The notes: generated by a model from the sequence alone, not told the origin. Counted from the stretch's first letter, positions 19,006 to 28,542 are shown. The stretch: DNA of 64,000 nt from Levilactobacillus bambusae (GCF_003124125.1 NZ_QCXQ01000001.1:186001-250000), one strand, 5' to 3'. Program-made: numbers and translations.

Positions 19006-19247
19006 GCGTTATGACGCGTAAGCCGGCGGTTTTAGTTGAAATTACGGCCAAATTAGTTAAAATGTGGTCAAATTCACTGACTTTTTGATAAAAACCGCTA
19101 AAACCCTTGATAGAATAGGCTTCGTGTGCTATCTTTGATTAAGAAATGATACGACAGGTCGTTATTATTTCATCGCTTTCAACAGGGTTGAAGGTGATCC
19201 TAAGATTGGTGATTCGTCATCACTCTTCACTGGGAGGTGAATTTGAC

Positions 19248-19523
19248 ATGGCAAACAAGGCACAATTAGTTAACGATGTTGCAACTGCAACTGGTTTAAC
19301 CAAGAAGGATGCAACTGCTGCAGTTGATGCAGTGTTTGATTCTATCCAAGCTACTTTAGCTGAAGGCGAAAAGGTACAACTTATCGGCTTTGGTAACTTC
19401 GAAGTACGTGAACGCGCCGCTCGTAAGGGCCGCAACCCACAAACTGGAGAAGAAATTCAAATTCCTGCAAGCAAAGTCCCTGCATTTAAGCCAGGTAAGG
19501 CTTTGAAGGATGCTGTTAAATAA
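19248..19523 (+). CDS. hup: DNA-binding protein HU
   Basis: HU is the small histone-like protein that bends and compacts the nucleoid. ATG 19248 follows TGGGAGGTG and gives 91 residues starting [13 protein letters not shown], with the DNA-binding arm [24 protein letters not shown]. The frame open from 19146 is leader, not protein. The 240-base region upstream holds several small inverted repeats and a TAGAAT -10-like hexamer near 19111, so the mRNA has a long structured leader. Confidence 0.97.
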   Translation: MANKAQLVNDVATATGLTKKDATAAVDAVFDSIQATLAEGEKVQLIGFGNFEVRERAARKGRNPQTGEEIQIPASKVPAFKPGKALKDAVK

Positions 19524-19546
19524 AGTTCTCTTTATTGACAGTTGTG

Positions 19547-19578
19547 GCCAGTGCGGCGTAATGTCGGGCTGGCTTTTT
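19547..19578 (+). terminator. Terminator of hup
   Basis: GCCAGTGCGGC pairs imperfectly with GTCGGGCTGGC and is followed by TTTTT. Confidence 0.75.
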
Positions 19579-19610
19579 GTATCCATAAAACAATCAAGGG
19601 GGAATGGCAG

Positions 19611-20870
19611 ATGAGCTATGCCGAACAGGCCCTAGATCAACTGGAAAAGGGGCAACTTGACGACTTTAAAAAGGCTTACAATTCAGCACTTCGTCATGAT
19701 GATGATGAAACGCTGTTTAGTTTGGCCGAAGAACTATATGGACTGGGATTTTTAAACCAGTCCCGGCGAATTTATGAAAAATTGCTCAAACAGTACCCTG
19801 ACGAAGATGAACTGCGGACTAACTTGGCTGACATTGCCATTGATGAAGATAAAACGGACGTAGCGCTTGATTACCTTAATCAAATTAAGCCAGAGTCAAC
19901 GGCGTACGTCCAGGCGCTGCTAGTCTCTGCCGATTTGTACCAAACTCAGGGACTATTTGAGGTCAGTCAGCAAAAGCTCTTAGAAGCGCAGGATATAGCT
20001 CCTGAAGAGCCCGTTATTACGTTTGCCTTAGCCGAACTTTACTTTAACATGCGGGAATTTAATCGGGCCGTTCCCCTATACCTCGACCTCATCAAATCCG
20101 GCGTAACCAACCTGTCGCGGGTGAATCTCGTCGAACGGCTGGGGGTTTCGTATGCCGAGGCGGGCCGATTTGAACAGGCCATCGGATATTTGGAGCAAAT
20201 TCACGAGGGGGATATGACTCCCGACGTGCAGTTTGAACTTGGGTTTACCTACCTCCAACTAGAGGATTTTGAGCGGGCTGCTAAGGTGTTAGGTGCCCTG
20301 CAAGAAAGCGACAGTCAGTACTCGTCCCTATATCCGTACTTGGGGATGGCACTGGAACAGTTAAATCAACTAGATGAAGCCTTAAAAATGGTTCAAGTCG
20401 GTTTAGGTGTCGACCAATATAACGAGAAGCTGTGGCGGCAGGCTGCCCACTTAGCGACCCGGGTGAGTGATGAAAGCCTAGCTGAAACATACCTTAAGAA
20501 GGCCACGGAACTTGATCCAGATGACCTCACAGCGGCACTAGAGTTAAGCAACCTCTACGTGAAGCAGGGTCGGTGGCAAGAAACCATTGACCTATTGTTA
20601 GCGGATACCGCGTCGGACGACTTAGATCCCCAGTTTTTCTGGAACCTAGCGACCGCCTATACGCATGAAGAACAATATGAACAGGCAGCTAAGTACTATG
20701 ATGAGGCCCGACCATACTTTATGGACCAGCCCGACTTCTTAAAGCCAGCCATTTATTTCTACCGTGAGATGGGGCAGACTGACGTTGTTCGCGAACTGCT
20801 GTCGCGTTATGTTCAGCTGGTTCCTGACGATGAAGAAATGCAGTATATGTGGGAAGCCTACGAAAACTAA
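19611..20870 (+). CDS. Tetratricopeptide repeat protein (YpiA-like)
   Basis: The 419-residue soluble protein consists almost wholly of TPR-type helical repeats, for example EEPVITFALAELYFNMREFN, YPYLGMALEQLNQLDEALK and PQFFWNLATAYTHEEQYEQ. It resembles the Firmicute YpiA family, whose role is not established; TPR proteins normally mediate protein contacts. ATG 19611 (MSYAEQALDQLEKG) has GGGGGAATGGCAG upstream; the preceding codons overlap the hup terminator and are not part of it. No signal peptide or membrane segment is seen. Confidence 0.85.
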   Translation: MSYAEQALDQLEKGQLDDFKKAYNSALRHDDDETLFSLAEELYGLGFLNQSRRIYEKLLKQYPDEDELRTNLADIAIDEDKTDVALDYLNQIKPESTAYVQALLVSADLYQTQGLFEVSQQKLLEAQDIAPEEPVITFALAELYFNMREFNRAVPLYLDLIKSGVTNLSRVNLVERLGVSYAEAGRFEQAIGYLEQIHEGDMTPDVQFELGFTYLQLEDFERAAKVLGALQESDSQYSSLYPYLGMALEQLNQLDEALKMVQVGLGVDQYNEKLWRQAAHLATRVSDESLAETYLKKATELDPDDLTAALELSNLYVKQGRWQETIDLLLADTASDDLDPQFFWNLATAYTHEEQYEQAAKYYDEARPYFMDQPDFLKPAIYFYREMGQTDVVRELLSRYVQLVPDDEEMQYMWEAYEN

Positions 20871-20883
20871 CGTTGGAACGGGA

Positions 20884-20942
20884 AACCATACTAAAAGGAT
20901 CAATGAAATCTGAATGATTTCATTGATCCTTTTAGTATGGTT
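20884..20942. terminator. Bidirectional hairpin with a perfect 27-bp stem
   Basis: Arms 20884-20910 and 20916-20942 are exact reverse complements around a 5-base loop (TGAAT). The stem contains the A and T tracts needed for termination on both strands (ACTAAAAGG/CCTTTTAGT). It lies between the convergent TPR gene and the recombinase-like gene, and its right arm reaches the minus-strand stop codon. Confidence 0.8.
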
Positions 20943-21765
20943 AGTCCATTTTTGCTAACAACTGTTGGTAATAGGTTAGGGAGGTCGGGTCCAGCCGCAA
21001 TTGATCGGCTAGCGCCATGTTGCTCAATGTCCGGTGGGTCCGAAGAAAATTAAGCACGTAACTTCGGTATAACTTACTGGGCGCCAATGAAAAACCAACG
21101 TATGCTTCGTCTGATTTTAGGTATTTATGCAGGCCAGGGAGAGTGAGATGGGGATCAGCACTAAACCGTTGCTTTAAAAACCAGTCGTCGGATTGCTGCT
21201 TGACTTGGATGGGAGCCAAAAACTGATTAAATTGGTTGAAAAAAGGCTGGTTAACTTTCATCCATGGATCATTTTGGTGGGTTGCAGCAAATCCCGGTGT
21301 TAGAAATTCGTCACTCGTAAAACCCTGACTAGATAGCAGCAGGGTTAGTCGCGTATACCAGGCTAATTGGTCGTCCCTGAGCAGGGCGTCCAACTGATAT
21401 AGCCAAGTAATGGTTGCCGCTAAATTAGTTTCTAAGGGTTGATGAGCCAGTGTCAGGGTGGGTAAGTGGGGCGTTTTACCGTTAAGAAATAGGAACTTAA
21501 AGTAGGTAGTTAACTGGGAACGAATCCGGTTATAGGTGGAGTTTTCAATGTGACGTTTGGTTTGAAGCATCATCAGGTAGTCCTCGAGGTCACGATCTAG
21601 CAGGGTGGCAACCCGATGGTCACTTTGGTAGCCCGTGTTGAATTCGGAAAGGTAATGAAATAAATCGGCTAGGGTGGCACTGTAATCACGAATTGTAATT
21701 TCTTTTCGGCCCCGCCGCATTAATTCGGCTTCAAACGAATCTTGGTAGGGATAATGAGTGGTCAT
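20941..21765 (-). CDS. Tyrosine-recombinase-like protein lacking catalytic residues
   Basis: The 274-residue protein (ATG 21765, SD GGAGG; the upstream TTG is less likely) has the layout of a phage-integrase-type recombinase. There is a SAM-like N-terminal core-binding domain (about 10-100, with STYNRIRSQLTTYFKFLFLNG) followed by a domain aligning loosely to the catalytic fold. The key motifs are lost. The place of GLRVSEL reads GFTSDEF, with Thr150 instead of Arg. No HxLRH motif is present (LAPSKLYRSYVLNFL), and LGH is replaced by LRL. It probably binds DNA without cutting it. It recalls the XerD-like proteins encoded near scpA in streptococci, reported not to act at dif. Confidence 0.65.
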   Translation of the reverse strand: MTTHYPYQDSFEAELMRRGRKEITIRDYSATLADLFHYLSEFNTGYQSDHRVATLLDRDLEDYLMMLQTKRHIENSTYNRIRSQLTTYFKFLFLNGKTPHLPTLTLAHQPLETNLAATITWLYQLDALLRDDQLAWYTRLTLLLSSQGFTSDEFLTPGFAATHQNDPWMKVNQPFFNQFNQFLAPIQVKQQSDDWFLKQRFSADPHLTLPGLHKYLKSDEAYVGFSLAPSKLYRSYVLNFLRTHRTLSNMALADQLRLDPTSLTYYQQLLAKMD

Positions 21766-21821
21766 GAAATCCGCCTCCAATGTTTAAAAGTTCATTCTTA
21801 CTTTAACTTAAATTATAACAC

Positions 21822-21852
21822 AAAAAAGGTGACCGCAAACCCCGCGGTCACC
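21822..21852 (-). terminator. Terminator of yitT
   Basis: GGTGACCGC (21828-21836) and GCGGTCACC (21844-21852) pair perfectly. Read on the minus strand, the stem is followed by six T residues. Confidence 0.88.
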
Positions 21853-21867
21853 AAACCCCTAAAGAAC

Positions 21868-22776
21868 TTAACTATTTTTATGCTTAAATAACCGACGTTG
21901 GGGAACTTGATAGGAAAAACCTTCACCAATGGCTTGGTGAACGTCGTTAATTGTAACGAAGGCCTGCTCATCATACCGAGCAATGATTAACCGCAGCGTA
22001 TGAAGTTCGTTTGGCGCAATCACAACGTAAATCATTTTTCGCTCAGCGTGCGAATACCCACCTTCAGCTTCGATTAAACTCACGCCACGTTCCAACTCAT
22101 CCATAATTGCATTTGTAATTTCCTGATAGTTTTTACTGACAATGTAGATCCCCTTAGCGGAATAAGCGCCATCTTGGATGACATCAACTAGGTGAGCAAA
22201 AATATAGGAATAAATTAGAGTGTACGCCATGTGAAAAATATCAATATAAACAAGTGACAGGAGTAAAACGAGCACATCAACGGCCAGTAGGGTGCGACCC
22301 ATGGGAATTCCCCTAAACCGTTCTAAAAGCCGGGCAATGATATCAGTTCCACCCGTTGTCCCCCCGTAACGATACACAACCCCGCTCCCTAATCCTCCGA
22401 TTAGACCGGCCCCTAAAGCGGCTAATAAGAGGTCGTTATGTAAGTCAATTTGGATGGGAATCCGCTGCCAAATCCATAACCAAGCCGCCAACATTGCGGT
22501 TCCGTAGACGGTATAAATGAGGGATCGCCGTCCGAGGTAGCGGTAACCAATCCATATAAGGGGCAAGTTAATGATTAACGTTGAGTAGGCGGGATCAATA
22601 TGCCAAAGAGAGCGTAAAATCAACGTAATCCCGGTAACGCCGCCATCCGCTAAGTGGTTAGCAATATTAAAGTAAACGAGCCCGAAAGCATACATTGCGG
22701 TCCCAATTCCAATCATTAGGAAATCAAGGGACCGGACGGACTCCTCCTTTTTCTTTTCTTTAATTGTTTGTGACAT
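21868..22776 (-). CDS. yitT: YitT-family membrane protein
   Basis: The 302-residue protein (ATG 22776, SD GGGAGG on the minus strand) has about five or six transmembrane segments with the family motif GLGSGVVYRYGGTTGGTDIIA. A cytosolic C-terminal domain (about 220-300, IMDELERGVSLIEAEGGYS and MIYVVIAPNELHTLR) matches DUF2179. The substrate of this family is not known. It is monocistronic, with a terminator just downstream, and divergent from cca. Confidence 0.88.
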   Translation of the reverse strand: MSQTIKEKKKEESVRSLDFLMIGIGTAMYAFGLVYFNIANHLADGGVTGITLILRSLWHIDPAYSTLIINLPLIWIGYRYLGRRSLIYTVYGTAMLAAWLWIWQRIPIQIDLHNDLLLAALGAGLIGGLGSGVVYRYGGTTGGTDIIARLLERFRGIPMGRTLLAVDVLVLLLSLVYIDIFHMAYTLIYSYIFAHLVDVIQDGAYSAKGIYIVSKNYQEITNAIMDELERGVSLIEAEGGYSHAERKMIYVVIAPNELHTLRLIIARYDEQAFVTINDVHQAIGEGFSYQVPQRRLFKHKNS

Positions 22777-22942
22777 AAAATACCTCCCGGCAAGATGATT
22801 GATAGTCCCATCATAGCACAGCTTCAATGGTGATCCTATTTTGGAATTCGATTTCCATGATAATCGAGAATCTGTTAAGATAAAAGGGAAAATAAGTTAG
22901 TTTGTTTGTTAGTTTGGCGAGATAAAAGAGGGTGAAGATAGG

Positions 22943-24142
22943 ATGAAATTAGAAGAGTTGCCAATTGAATTTGAACAGGCCCGGCCTGTGTTACAAACCC
23001 TTGAATCAGCTGGCTTTGAAGCCTACTTCGTGGGCGGGTGTGTCCGAGATACCATTTTAGGCAAACCGCTGCATGACGTGGATATCGCCACCAGTGCCTA
23101 TCCAGAAGAGGTTAAACGGTTATTTAGCCGGACGGTGGATACTGGAATCGATCATGGAACCGTCATGATTTTAGACCATGGCACAGGATACGAAACGACG
23201 ACGTTTCGGTCTGAGTCAACGTACACCGATTTTCGACGGCCGGATGAGGTCACCTTTGTCCGTGATTTAGCGGAAGATTTAAAGCGACGGGATTTTACGA
23301 TCAATGCATTGGCCATGAAGGAAGACGGCACCGTTATTGACTTGTTTAATGGTCTAGCCGACTTGGAACACCACGTCATCCGGGCCGTGGGCAACCCAGA
23401 GGAACGCTTTCACGAAGATGCATTACGCATGATGAGGGCGGTCCGGTTTGCGTCCCAATTAGCCTTTAACATCGAGCCAGAAACTCAGCAGGCTATTAAG
23501 GATAATGCAGCATTACTAACTAAAATTGCTGTCGAACGAATTCAAGTCGAACTCATTAAACTCTTAACGGGAAAGGCTCCCCAAATGGGATGGAGCCCCT
23601 TTATGCAAACGAATCTGGCGACTTATTGTCCAACCTTTGCTGCGTATCCCGCCGGCCTTTCCCGAATTTCCAACCGGTTGACCCAAGCCTGTCCCGATGA
23701 ATTATCAGCTTGGACCTTACTTGCGACGGCTTTTCAATTAACTAGTACGGAAACGGCCGGTTTTATGCGGACTTGGAAGACGTCTAACGTGTTAAACCAG
23801 GCCGTAGTGCTGGCTACGAAGGCTGCCGAAACCTTACTTCAAGAATCACTAGCGACGACAATGCTGTACCGGACGGGGCGGGCGAACCTTCTTGCGGCTA
23901 ACTTTGTTGCACACGAATTAGGTGCCCCAGACCGTCAACCTGAACTCGAACAAGCCTATGACGAGCTTCCGATTAAAACCAAAAAAGAATTAGCAATTAC
24001 GGGACGCGACCTCATTCAGACCGGAATTCAACCGGGTCCGCAGCTGGGACAGATCTTAGCCAACCTAGAGCAGCAGGTCGTTTTGGGACAGATAGCCAAC
24101 GATCCAACCCAGCTATTAGCTGCCGCTAAACAAACTGATTAA
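22943..24142 (+). CDS. cca: CCA tRNA nucleotidyltransferase
   Basis: The enzyme adds or repairs the 3' CCA end of tRNAs using CTP and ATP. The 399-residue class II protein shows the nucleotidyltransferase motif YFVGGCVRDTILGKPLHDVDIATSA with its two catalytic aspartates (about 28-52). RRDFTINALAM, EERFHEDALRMMRAVRFASQ and NTP-selecting residues follow, then a helical C-terminal body. It starts an operon with the ABC-F gene 15 bases downstream. Confidence 0.95.
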   Translation: MKLEELPIEFEQARPVLQTLESAGFEAYFVGGCVRDTILGKPLHDVDIATSAYPEEVKRLFSRTVDTGIDHGTVMILDHGTGYETTTFRSESTYTDFRRPDEVTFVRDLAEDLKRRDFTINALAMKEDGTVIDLFNGLADLEHHVIRAVGNPEERFHEDALRMMRAVRFASQLAFNIEPETQQAIKDNAALLTKIAVERIQVELIKLLTGKAPQMGWSPFMQTNLATYCPTFAAYPAGLSRISNRLTQACPDELSAWTLLATAFQLTSTETAGFMRTWKTSNVLNQAVVLATKAAETLLQESLATTMLYRTGRANLLAANFVAHELGAPDRQPELEQAYDELPIKTKKELAITGRDLIQTGIQPGPQLGQILANLEQQVVLGQIANDPTQLLAAAKQTD

Positions 24143-24157
24143 TAAGAGAGTGAATTT

Positions 24158-26044
24158 ATGCAAACATTGCGCGCTAACCATCTTCACCGAACCTATGGTG
24201 AAAAAACACTATTTGAAGATTTAAACTTTATCATTAACGAAAACGACCGAATTGGGTTAATCGGGGTCAACGGCACGGGAAAAACGTCCCTGCTTAACAC
24301 CTTAGCCGACGAGGTTCTGGATCAGTCTGGCGACATTGAGACCCCTAAGGATTATTCCATCGGTTATCTCAAACAGGTCCCTGAATTAGACCCTAACCTT
24401 TCAGTTATGGATGCTGTTTTTGCGGGATCCCAATCTGTTTTCAAAACCATTCGCTACTACCAGAAGGTTTTGGCCGATTACGGAAATCATCCGGATGATC
24501 CAAAGCTGCAGCAAAAATACGCGGATGCTGAAGCCCGGATGAATGAAGAAGATGCCTGGACCGCTGAAAGTGACGTTAAAACTATTCTAACGCAGCTTAA
24601 AATTACGAACCTAGATCAAAAGGTTGGCACACTTTCCGGGGGCCAGCTTAAACGGGTCGGATTAGCGCAGGTGCTCATCCAAGCCCCCGATTTACTATTG
24701 TTAGATGAACCGACGAACCACTTGGATTTTGATTCCATTGATTGGTTAGAAAGCTACTTAGCTACCTATAAGGGTGCATTGCTAGTGGTTACTCATGACC
24801 GTTACTTCTTAGACCAAATTGCCAATCAAATATGGGAATTGTCGTTTGGAAGCTTATACACGTACGCAGGAAACTATCAGGATTACGTCAGTGAAAAGGC
24901 CAGTCGGTTGGATTTAGAAGAGGCTGCGGAACGAAAACAACAGAAATTATATAAGCAGGAACTCGCTTGGATGAAGGCCGGGGCTAAAGCTCGGTCTACC
25001 AAACAGAACGCGCGGATTAACCGGTTTAACGAAATCGAAGGCAGTCTGGGAACCCGACAGGTAGACCATGACGTCGCCATCAATCTAGGTCAACAGCGAC
25101 TCGGTAAAAAAGTAATTGAGTTAAAAAATGCTAACCTGATGTTTGATAATAAAGTCATTTTGAATGATTTTAGTGAGTTAATTCAGGGTGGCGAACGAAT
25201 TGGAATTAGCGGTGAAAATGGGGCCGGTAAATCCAGCTTACTCAACGTAATTGCGGGTAATCTCACCTTGGATTCAGGGACGATTGAGATTGGTGAAACC
25301 GTTAAGATGGCGTACTATACCCAGCAAATTGAGGAAATTCCCGGGGATAAACGCATGATTAACTACTTGAATGATGTTGCGGATCATGTGACGAATAAAA
25401 ACGGTGAAACGGTCAGTGCGGCCGAACTTCTGGAACAGTTCTTATTCCCTCGATTTATGCATGGAACTCTCATACGAAAGCTATCCGGGGGTGAAAAACG
25501 GCGGCTTTACCTCCTCAAATTATTGATGGGGCAACCCAACGTCCTGTTACTGGATGAACCGACCAATGACCTTGATATTAGTACGTTAACCGTATTGGAA
25601 AACTACGTCCAAAATTTCAACGGAACCGTCATCACAGTTTCCCATGATCGTTACTTTCTCGATAAAGTTGCTGACCGAATTTTAATGTTTGACGGCAACG
25701 GTAAAATTGACCGGTATAGTGGTCAATTTACGGATTTACTAACTAAGCGGGCTCAAAAACCAGCCGCGGATGACAGTAAGACCGAAAAGAAAGCGAAGGG
25801 AAAGCCTAAGGCCAAGCCAGCGGAAAAGGTGAAATTAACCTATGCCGAACAGCAGGAATGGGACGGGATCGAATCAGTCATTGACCAGCTTGAAACTAAG
25901 AAGGCCGAAATTGAAGCTGACATGAGCCAAAATGGCATGAATTACGATAAGTTGGCTGATTTACAACAGCAGTTAGAACAAGTGGATGCCGACATTGACG
26001 ATAAGATGGCTCGCTGGGATTATTTAAGTCAGTACGTCAATTAG
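24158..26044 (+). CDS. ABC-F family ribosome-associated ATPase
   Basis: This 628-residue protein has two fused ABC domains and no membrane segment, as in translation factors that act in the ribosomal E site. Domain 1 shows GVNGTGKTSL, LSGGQLKR and LLDEPTNHLDF. The linker (about 230-310) is rich in Lys and Arg. Domain 2 shows GENGAGKSSL, LSGGEKRR and LLDEPTNDLDI. A C-terminal coiled coil (about 560-628) follows a Lys/Ala-rich hinge, which favours the Uup/YfmR subgroup over EttA. Resistance-type ABC-Fs usually have longer linkers, so a housekeeping role is likely. Confidence 0.88.
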   Translation: MQTLRANHLHRTYGEKTLFEDLNFIINENDRIGLIGVNGTGKTSLLNTLADEVLDQSGDIETPKDYSIGYLKQVPELDPNLSVMDAVFAGSQSVFKTIRYYQKVLADYGNHPDDPKLQQKYADAEARMNEEDAWTAESDVKTILTQLKITNLDQKVGTLSGGQLKRVGLAQVLIQAPDLLLLDEPTNHLDFDSIDWLESYLATYKGALLVVTHDRYFLDQIANQIWELSFGSLYTYAGNYQDYVSEKASRLDLEEAAERKQQKLYKQELAWMKAGAKARSTKQNARINRFNEIEGSLGTRQVDHDVAINLGQQRLGKKVIELKNANLMFDNKVILNDFSELIQGGERIGISGENGAGKSSLLNVIAGNLTLDSGTIEIGETVKMAYYTQQIEEIPGDKRMINYLNDVADHVTNKNGETVSAAELLEQFLFPRFMHGTLIRKLSGGEKRRLYLLKLLMGQPNVLLLDEPTNDLDISTLTVLENYVQNFNGTVITVSHDRYFLDKVADRILMFDGNGKIDRYSGQFTDLLTKRAQKPAADDSKTEKKAKGKPKAKPAEKVKLTYAEQQEWDGIESVIDQLETKKAEIEADMSQNGMNYDKLADLQQQLEQVDADIDDKMARWDYLSQYVN

Positions 26045-26059
26045 AAGGGTGGTTTTACC

Positions 26060-27010
26060 GTGTTAGAAGACGCCTATTTACAGTTAGAAGAAGATGTTTT
26101 AACCCGGGGGCATCAGAAGGGTGATCGGACAGGGACGGGAACGTTAAGCCTATTCGGTTACCAAATGCGCTTCGATCTTAGTCAAGGATTTCCATTATTG
26201 ACGACCAAAAAAGTGCCGTTCGGACTAATCAAAAGCGAATTACTTTGGTTTTTGAAGGGTGATACCAACATTCGATTTTTATTAGAGCACCACAACCATA
26301 TTTGGGATGAGTGGGCCTTCGAAAAATGGGTGACTTCTGATGAATATACCGGTCCAGATATGACGGACTTTGGGCACCGCCATTTGACGGATGCGGTCTT
26401 TAATGAACAATATCAAACGCAAAAACAACTCTTTTGCGATCAAATTTTAGCTGACGACCATTTTTCCGCTAAATACGGCGATTTAGGGCTGGTTTACGGC
26501 AGCCAATGGCGGGCGTGGAAAACCAGTCGGGGAGAGACCATCGATCAATTAGGGAATGTGATTGAAACCATTAAGAATAATCCGGATTCCCGGCGGATGA
26601 TTGTCTCTGCATGGAATCCAGAAGATGTCCCAACCATGGCGCTGCCACCGTGTCACACCTTATTCCAGTTTTACGTTAACGATGGTAAACTGAGCTGTCA
26701 GCTTTATCAGCGGAGTGCGGACATCTTTTTAGGGGTCCCCTTTAACATTGCCAGCTACGCCCTTTTGACCTCACTCATTGCGAAGGAATGTGGGTTAATG
26801 CCCGGTGAGTTTGTCCATACGTTAGGGGATGCCCACATTTATTCCAACCACATTGAACAGGTGAAGACTCAACTGCAACGGACACCGCACGCCGCACCGA
26901 CCCTCTGGTTAAATCCCGATAAGGAAAGTATTTTTGACTATGATATGACGGACATTAAAATTCAAAATTACGACGCTTACCCCGCCATTAAGGCACCGGT
27001 AGCGGTATAG
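26060..27010 (+). CDS. thyA: Thymidylate synthase
   Basis: The enzyme methylates dUMP to dTMP using methylene-tetrahydrofolate. The 316-residue length matches the L. casei enzyme, including the insertion typical of lactobacilli (about 85-140). The nucleophile Cys is in [12 protein letters not shown], and the dUMP-binding arginines are in [11 protein letters not shown] and [14 protein letters not shown]. The start is GTG 26060 with AAGGGTGG upstream. dfrA follows 11 bases later and regenerates the folate that thyA oxidises. Confidence 0.97.
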   Translation: MLEDAYLQLEEDVLTRGHQKGDRTGTGTLSLFGYQMRFDLSQGFPLLTTKKVPFGLIKSELLWFLKGDTNIRFLLEHHNHIWDEWAFEKWVTSDEYTGPDMTDFGHRHLTDAVFNEQYQTQKQLFCDQILADDHFSAKYGDLGLVYGSQWRAWKTSRGETIDQLGNVIETIKNNPDSRRMIVSAWNPEDVPTMALPPCHTLFQFYVNDGKLSCQLYQRSADIFLGVPFNIASYALLTSLIAKECGLMPGEFVHTLGDAHIYSNHIEQVKTQLQRTPHAAPTLWLNPDKESIFDYDMTDIKIQNYDAYPAIKAPVAV

Positions 27011-27021
27011 GGAGGACTGAC

Positions 27022-27507
27022 ATGTTAGCATTTTTATGGGCCGAGGATGCGGAAGGCGGAATTGGCAAGGACGGACAACTCCCATGGAGTTTAAGCGACG
27101 ATATGGCTTTTTTTAAGCAAACTACGGTGGGCAATACCATTGTTGCGGGCACTAAAACCTACGCCAGTTTTCACCGACCACTTCCCAACCGAACAAACAT
27201 TGTTTTAACCCATCAATCCGACGACCAATTTCCAGACGGAGTCATCGTCTGTCATACCGTACCGGAGTTATTAAAGGTCACTGAGGCCAGTGAAACACCC
27301 GTGTACGTCGTTGGCGGGGCGGACATTTTTTCCCAGTTGATGCCGTATGCGACGGATCTGCTTCGGACCAAAATTGAAGCCACCTATGGTAGTGATACTT
27401 TCATGTCGCCCATTAACTATGAAGACTTTGACCTATTAGCGAGTCAAACGGTTGCTGCCACCGAGAGTGACCCAGAGCATACGTTTGAGCATTGGCGCCG
27501 GCGCTAG
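27022..27507 (+). CDS. dfrA: Dihydrofolate reductase
   Basis: The NADPH-dependent enzyme reduces dihydrofolate to tetrahydrofolate. The 161-residue protein has FLWAEDAEGGIGKDGQLPW (Asp near the LPW motif for substrate protonation), VGNTIVAGTKTYASF for NADPH binding and PVYVVGGADIFSQ. SD GGGAGG precedes ATG 27022. It forms a two-gene folate operon with thyA. Confidence 0.96.
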   Translation: MLAFLWAEDAEGGIGKDGQLPWSLSDDMAFFKQTTVGNTIVAGTKTYASFHRPLPNRTNIVLTHQSDDQFPDGVIVCHTVPELLKVTEASETPVYVVGGADIFSQLMPYATDLLRTKIEATYGSDTFMSPINYEDFDLLASQTVAATESDPEHTFEHWRRR

Positions 27508-27523
27508 TAAGATTGAATGAAAT

Positions 27524-27547
27524 CCAGTATAAAGTCTGTTATACTGG
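27524..27547. promoter_or_regulatory. 8-8-8 inverted repeat over the degV promoter region
   Basis: CCAGTATA (27524-27531) and TATACTGG (27540-27547) are perfect inverted arms with an 8-base spacer. The right arm contains TATACT, a good -10 hexamer. The arrangement suggests an operator covering the promoter of degV. No T-run follows, so it is unlikely to be the dfrA terminator. Confidence 0.45.
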
Positions 27548-27631
27548 TCATATCCTGTTGATCGGATCGATTAATAGAAATTCGCTTGATAAGCGATTTA
27601 CAATAAGCCAGAAAGAGTGGTAATTGAACCG

Positions 27632-28483
27632 ATGTCTAGAATTAAAATTGTGACAGATTCTTCCGCCGGCTTAACGGATGAAGAAGTAAAAGAAAATAAC
27701 ATCACGATTGTTCCCCTGACCGTTATGGTTGATGGGACCATCTACGTTGAACGTGAATCAATTACAAACGATGAATTTATAACAAAAATGGAAACGGCTA
27801 AAGCACTACCCAAAACCAGTCAACCCTCACTGGGGGCCTTTGTTGAAACGTTTGATCGGCTTGGCGAAGATGGCAGCAGTGTCATCTGTATTGACATGTT
27901 AGAAGCCATCAGTGGAACTGTTCATGCGGCTGAGCAAGCAGCAACCCTATCAAAGACAGACGTAACCGTAATTGATAGTCAGACCACCGACCGAGCACTG
28001 GCCTTTCAAGTTCTTGAAGCCGCAAAGTTAGCCAATGAAGGGGCAGACAAACAAACTATTATTGATGCCGTTGCTAAGGTACGGGACCATACCAAGCTTT
28101 ACATGGGGATCGTTAACTTAGATAACATCGTTAAGGGGGGCCGTTTAAGTAAGGCTGCCGGGGCTATCACTTCACTTTTGAACATTAAAATTGTGCTGGA
28201 AGTAACTGATGGTGAACTCAAAATTCGTTCTAAGGGCCGGGGAATGAAGAACATCAAGAAATACTTTGATAAGGTGATTGATCAAATGGCCCATACCCCC
28301 AATATCCGTCAAATTGGGATTTCTCACGCGGATGGGCTGGATTCGGCTAACAAACTGGCTGAACGATTGGCACCGTTATTCCCAAACGTTAATATTTTAG
28401 TTCGGGAAACGGTTCCTATTATTGCCACCTACGCTGGGGTGGGTGCCTTCGCGTTAATGTATGAAACTGACCCAACTGCATAA
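27632..28483 (+). CDS. DegV-family fatty-acid-binding protein
   Basis: DegV/FakB proteins bind a fatty acid and present it to the kinase FakA for phospholipid synthesis. I chose ATG 27632 (283 residues, MSRIKIVTDSSAGLT) because the family begins there; a GTG five codons upstream has no spaced SD. The fold markers are TDSSAGLT, KTSQPSLGAF, VICIDMLEAISGTVHAA, GIVNLDNIVKGGRLSKAAG and a conserved C-terminal GVGAFALMY. Which fatty acid it binds cannot be told from sequence. Confidence 0.9.
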   Translation: MSRIKIVTDSSAGLTDEEVKENNITIVPLTVMVDGTIYVERESITNDEFITKMETAKALPKTSQPSLGAFVETFDRLGEDGSSVICIDMLEAISGTVHAAEQAATLSKTDVTVIDSQTTDRALAFQVLEAAKLANEGADKQTIIDAVAKVRDHTKLYMGIVNLDNIVKGGRLSKAAGAITSLLNIKIVLEVTDGELKIRSKGRGMKNIKKYFDKVIDQMAHTPNIRQIGISHADGLDSANKLAERLAPLFPNVNILVRETVPIIATYAGVGAFALMYETDPTA

Positions 28484-28493
28484 GTACGCAGTT

Positions 28494-28542
28494 AAAAAGC
28501 TACGGGTAACCACATTCATGATGGTAACCCATAGCTTTTTTA
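28494..28542 (+). terminator. Terminator of degV
   Basis: AAAAAGCTACGGGTAACC and GGTAACCCATAGCTTTTTT form an almost perfect 18-bp stem followed by T residues. Confidence 0.88.

Noticed and set aside
18990-19247. Protein-coding extension of hup from 19146
   Set aside because: HU proteins begin at MANKAQL; the extension is non-family leader sequence with hairpins, and the SD is directly before ATG 19248.
20941-21765. Pseudogene of a phage integrase
   Set aside because: The frame is intact with good SD and terminator, and no prophage, attachment site or transposase is nearby, so a functional non-catalytic protein is more likely.
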